Of a stretch of 60,250 nt of DNA, positions 56,382 through 60,250 are shown one piece after another (the stretch's first letter is position 1; every line of letters begins with the position of its first letter). Source of the stretch: Perkinsus marinus ATCC 50983 (Eukaryota > Perkinsozoa > Perkinsida > Perkinsidae); the NCBI RefSeq assembly GCF_000006405.1, contig NW_003202100.1, positions 270,835-331,084 on the forward strand, given 5' to 3'. The notes below the pieces were generated by a model. That model searched no databases, was not told where the DNA came from, and saw nothing but the letters and a program-made list of their open reading frames with translations. The translations under genes were made by a program, and so were the position numbers.

Positions 56382-56420
56382 ACGAGTACGTCGTCTGAGA
56401 GTCTCAGACGACGTACTCGT
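56382..56420. repeat. Perfect 39-base palindrome, second copy
   Basis: Identical to 37816-37854. Confidence 0.95.
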
Positions 56421-57351
56421 CTCTCATCCCTAGTCTGCGATACCACGTTGCCAACACGCAATATACTATGCGCATGCGTGCTCAACGATCAAGCTGATTG
56501 CTCGCTTGTGAGTTGAATAGCTATTAGCGTGAATAGCGTGATTATCATATGGTTTGCGTAATTGTTAGTTTCTGAGTCTCCCCTATCCTCAGGAAGTCTT
56601 CTGGCTCTAACTCAGAGTCGTGAGGCTCTAACAGCGCCAAGTTTGCGCCGCCAACCGTTCTCTAATCTAGCTAGGCTGCACTGTCTTCTTGGACTCGAGC
56701 AAACTCAAAGTAACTGTTGCTCGTGAGTGGAGCCTGCAACACATGGATGCTGGGCTACGGGGGAGCCCTTGACCGTATTATCCCTCCCCTCGAGGGATGT
56801 TACAGAGTCGGGCATTTCGCCGATCTCCTGTCCAACGGGCTGTGGAATAATCTTGTAGACCAACGACTAACATTCCCCCTCACCGTGAGAGCCTCACGAA
56901 AGCATCCTTTGGGGGATAGGTCCTTTTCTTACTCTTTTAGCAGCAAGAATATCTTGGTCTGACAACTCCGAGCTGTCCAATCTCCACATTTTCAATGTGA
57001 TTAGAGTTTCAACAGAGCGATGCTTTTCTCGTCGTCGAGGTCGCTCTACTTGTAGCAGAATTTGTGCTCACGCACAAACGGACGGAAGGACACACACACG
57101 CGCGCAGACGAACAACCGCGAGCTGTAATGTATACTAGGCTCGTTTTGCTCGCTCCGCCTCTATTATTGCATCATCCCGTCTCCACTATGCCTCCTCCAC
57201 CCTCGGAAAGTCTTCTGACTCTAACTAAGAATCACAAAGCTCCCATCTCCGTTATTGCGTGACACGCAATGCGTGCAAATGGGGCGTCACATTAGCAGTT
57301 TGACGCATACACAATTCCGGTTGACATTTCAAGAGTGTATCCAATACTTCC

Positions 57352-58092
57352 ATGATGAGAATGATGCTCCTGATATTCGTTTGTGGCTTTGCACCTTTCG
57401 TCGAAAGCTCGATCAAGCTGAGGCGAGCAGCAGGTTCGCCGATCTCCTATCCAAAAGGTTGTACTGGTGCTCACAAGCCTGCTACTGAGCCTTTCTGTGC
57501 CACGGGCACTATAGGCTTTGCGGGGATGTTCACGGTGAATATGACAGTTTATGTCTTTGACATCAATGATCCCACCAAGTCGGTACACTTCCACGTTGAG
57601 TTGGCAACTCATGGTGTAAAACCGACTGGTCTCAATATCACGGGTGGGGGCAGCGCTGAGGTGGTGAAGAAGGAGGAGCTTGGCGGGGCAGTCGCCGGTT
57701 CTGTCACTATAGAGGCTAATACTGTGGGGGACGGCAGAGGCAAGTACGACCCGAAAACTGATACATGGACGGCTGACATCGGGATAAAAGCGACTGTCGA
57801 AGGCGATGTTCTCGGTCACGATGCAATCAACTTGCCTATCTCTAAAGTCGTCACGGCTCATATCGGGCCCAACTCCGACTTCGGAATGGAGGCCCTTTTC
57901 GAAGAGACCACTGGGGATTCGAATAATCAAGGCATCTCGATCGCCTTTGACCTCACGATGAATACCAAAAACCACGACATTTTCACTTGGGAACTCATCG
58001 GGGAAGGTGGGCTCCATATTTGGTTACATCCACTCGTCAATTGGGCACCCTCTATCGACGTTATTCATAAGGAGTTCAAGTTCGAGCTATGA
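57352..58092 (+). CDS. Secreted protein family T, copy T4 (patchwork)
   Basis: 246 residues with the family signal peptide and sites. Up to about residue 175 it is nearly the same as T2 (SPISYPKG, GVKPTGLNIT, KKEELGG), but the end (EGGLHIWLHPLVNWAPSIDV, KEFKFEL) follows T3. It therefore looks like the product of gene conversion or crossing over between copies. Confidence 0.8.
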   Translation: MMRMMLLIFVCGFAPFVESSIKLRRAAGSPISYPKGCTGAHKPATEPFCATGTIGFAGMFTVNMTVYVFDINDPTKSVHFHVELATHGVKPTGLNITGGGSAEVVKKEELGGAVAGSVTIEANTVGDGRGKYDPKTDTWTADIGIKATVEGDVLGHDAINLPISKVVTAHIGPNSDFGMEALFEETTGDSNNQGISIAFDLTMNTKNHDIFTWELIGEGGLHIWLHPLVNWAPSIDVIHKEFKFEL

Positions 58093-58980
58093 GTTCAGAA
58101 CGCATGGCAAAGAACTAGACTTCATCCTGTTTCACGAGTTCTCTTGGCGGATCGACTGAGTCGACTCGACCTGCTAACTCGGTTTGGTCATCTTCTTTCA
58201 TCTTTTCTTTGGTCTTTTTCTCGGATAACAGCTTATCGACCATACCGGCTGTGTGTTGAATTGAAATCCAGTTCCCGTTCGTGCTGTAGAATGTTCTGAT
58301 AAACTCACGACTCAGAGGAGCTGCTGATCTTCAACTAGTTACATGAGGCTAGGCTACCTTAGGTAGCTACAACGTTCTCTGTCGACCCGCTGAGTCGAGC
58401 CGACTCAGTCGACTGATTCTGATCTCATGTTGAGTGGAAGACATCTGCGGGGACCTCCTAGAGTGCTTTTTAAGCTCCAAGTCCTAGAATTTTTCGAGTG
58501 ATGATACGAGCGCAGATCACATCTGCTGAAGCTGGGCACCGACCCTAATACTGGTTCTCAAAAATTCCTTCGTCTGAGACTGCAGGTTTAAGGCGGTCTT
58601 CTTGTCAAACTCAGAGCATTAAGATCGTTCGCGATTGTAGACGGGGCCTATGGAGAATACTGTGTCTGAGGTCGCCGAAATTTGAGGAGATTATTCCTCG
58701 TATAGAACTTATATGTTGTACACTGTGTACAGTGAGCACTACTACCGTAGTACACAGTGTGTACCACACACGGCTCTATTATAAGAACTGCGCTAGTCAA
58801 AACCACACGCTCGCAACAGTGCGCATTCGATGAGTTACGTAGCCCAGATGACGCCTGTTGTCGCCTGACCGGAAGGGATGTTCAGAAGCCATTGTCGGGA
58901 GGGGAAGGATGCTGTTTAGTCAGCCATCGGCTCCAGAAGGTTAAGTGGTTGGAGATGGTCATCGTTGTCTAAACTACTTC
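58093..58980. repeat. Unit-3 copy of the T 3' flank and hairpin
   Basis: Matches 39494-40360; the GTACAC inverted repeat is at about 58719-58765. Confidence 0.75.
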
Positions 58981-59119
58981 TAGTTGTGGTCTCCTCTTCG
59001 GCTCGACGATGACCCCCACTTAAAGTGGGTATAGCATTACAACTGGCAAGTCAGCACAAATTGATTTCGTAGAAACCAGTCAATATGATGACAATTGTAA
59101 TCCCTCAATGAATATGATG

Positions 59120-59586
59120 TTACTTCTTCTTCTTCCCGCCCGCCATTATAGAGGCTGCCGCCTTCCGACTGACAGTCTTGTTCTTCCCCGCGTACTTCTT
59201 TTTATCATTCTTACTCATAGAGCTCGTATTTCGGCATCCCTCACCGCCTTCCCAATGACTGATCAGTAAGCCATCATCAACCAACTAATGCTTCCCCCTC
59301 ACCTAGTGCGTATCTTGTTCAGTGGTCTTCCACACTTCCTGCATGGTACTGGCCCGAAGTTCTGTTCGGTAGCGCACCATCCACACAGCATACGCTTAGC
59401 CCACACGGCATGATGGTCGGCCCAGCCCGCATCATGGCACTGATCGCAGGGGTATGCCATCCCACAGCAAGGGAATCGGAGCCATCGGTAGGAATGTCGA
59501 TAATGCTTACATGTACCATTCTTGGGCAAAGGCTTACCTAATGGAAGATGCAGGGATCGAGGAGCAGTCACTTTAATGATAACCAC
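59120..59586 (-). CDS. CHY zinc-finger protein, copy V3
   Basis: Minus strand. Exons 59303 to at least 59586 and 59120-59258; same structure and ligands as V2, with a few changes (CHDAGWADHHAVW). The empty TA site of the Tc1-like insertion lies at about 59514. The first coding exon is not placed. Confidence 0.85.
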
Positions 59587-59759
59587 AATACAACTTGTCG
59601 AACCGTCAGAACATGAACTAGAAAATGCGACGAATTACATGAGGTCACACTACTGTTGACTCAGACTGTAGTGAACTGTGCCTCAATGGTCTATTCACAA
59701 CTACTACCGCTGCGGTAGTACCGCATCCTTCTAGCACTATCATCACGCCGCTCCTGGGA

Positions 59760-60250
59760 ACAAGTACAGCTGGCAAGGTAATGAAAAGCGGACGGCTGTT
59801 TGACTTTTAGTGAAGTTGTTCAGATTGCCGTTGAAGGCTGCATTGGGCCAGGCTCGCAGGAGACTGGTTCTGGTCAGTCGCAGAGCCTCACGTCCTCGTC
59901 TCAGCTGCACATCAGTCTTCGGAGCATCCCTTTGTCACCTGGAACGACTAGCCCAGCGGTTAGTGATTATCCGTTACAACTCTTTTGAGTGCGAGTCGTG
60001 TTGTACTCAGGTTTCTTCAGAAGATAAATCGGTGGAGCTTGACCGAGCGCGTATTTGGAAGATTCTGGACGACGCATCACAGACTGTGACGTTCTATCTC
60101 GGAGGGCTGCGTGATACGGGCTTCGCTGTAGAAGGTCTTCATGCTCTCAATCGCATGAAAGACCGCGCGTTGGCTGATGGGAGGGATGAGCAGGGCCGGC
60201 TGGAGTTCTGGAACGACTACAAATCGTCTATGAAAGGCTGTCGGCTCTAC
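59760..60250 (+). pseudogene. SH3-gene copy P4 (window ends inside)
   Basis: Counterparts of P1 exon 4 (about 59832-59969) and exon 5 (from about 60022). One A is missing near 60222 relative to P1 and P2 (GACTACAAATCG against GACTACAAAATCG), which shifts the frame. Exons 1 and 2 are missing. The rest lies beyond the window. Confidence 0.65.

Larger units (their letters stand above)
54598..57187. repeat. Unit-3 copy of the spacer between SH3 and T genes
   Basis: Near-identical to 35060-38588 but without the 964-base hAT derivative (empty site near 54822). It contains the MITE (about 55114-55278), the Tc1 derivative (55565-56189), the palindrome (56382-56420), the 5' module and block S. Confidence 0.85.

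Overview
The window looks like nuclear DNA of a protist. I infer an alveolate of the Perkinsus kind: several genes match no family I know, yet they sit among clearly eukaryotic genes with very short GT-AG introns (mostly 45-60 bases), and there is a flagellar gene relic (CFAP298) and many DNA transposons. Species identity is inference. There are three 100-base assembly gaps (16030-16129, 31542-31641, 44757-44856).

Left part (1-24.6 kb). Four members (A-D) of an unrecognised small multi-exon protein family lie at 2-474, 10644-11265, 18075-18541 and 19354-20132. Between them are a young LTR-element fossil (1299-4650), a Tc1/mariner transposon with 440-base inverted ends (5419-7510), an eIF4G-like MIF4G gene read leftward (7808-9964), a decayed hAT transposase (13949-15960) and MITE-like repeats. 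Two unrecognised multi-exon genes (20655-22008) and the ribosomal protein uS7/RPS5 gene (22380-23207, minus) follow.

Middle part (24.6-35 kb). Exons of an unknown membrane protein, the eIF3e gene, a broken CFAP298 gene, a ZDHHC4-like palmitoyltransferase (minus), phosphatidylinositol synthase and a ten-exon gene ending in an SH3 domain. uS7, eIF3e and the eIF4G-like gene all serve translation initiation or the small ribosomal subunit, but they are single genes scattered among others, not an operon.

Right part (33-60 kb). A tandem segmental duplication with a unit of roughly 6.8 kb: SH3 gene, then a spacer with small transposon derivatives and palindromes, then a secreted-protein gene (four copies, T1-T4), then a CHY zinc-finger gene on the minus strand, then the next SH3 copy. 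The first SH3 copy is complete; later copies lack the first exons and two are frameshifted. A 2671-base Tc1-like transposon sits inside the first CHY gene and a 964-base hAT derivative follows the first SH3 gene; other units keep the matching empty sites, so both inserted after the duplication. Secreted-protein copy T4 is a patchwork of its sister units, which points to ongoing gene conversion or unequal crossing over.
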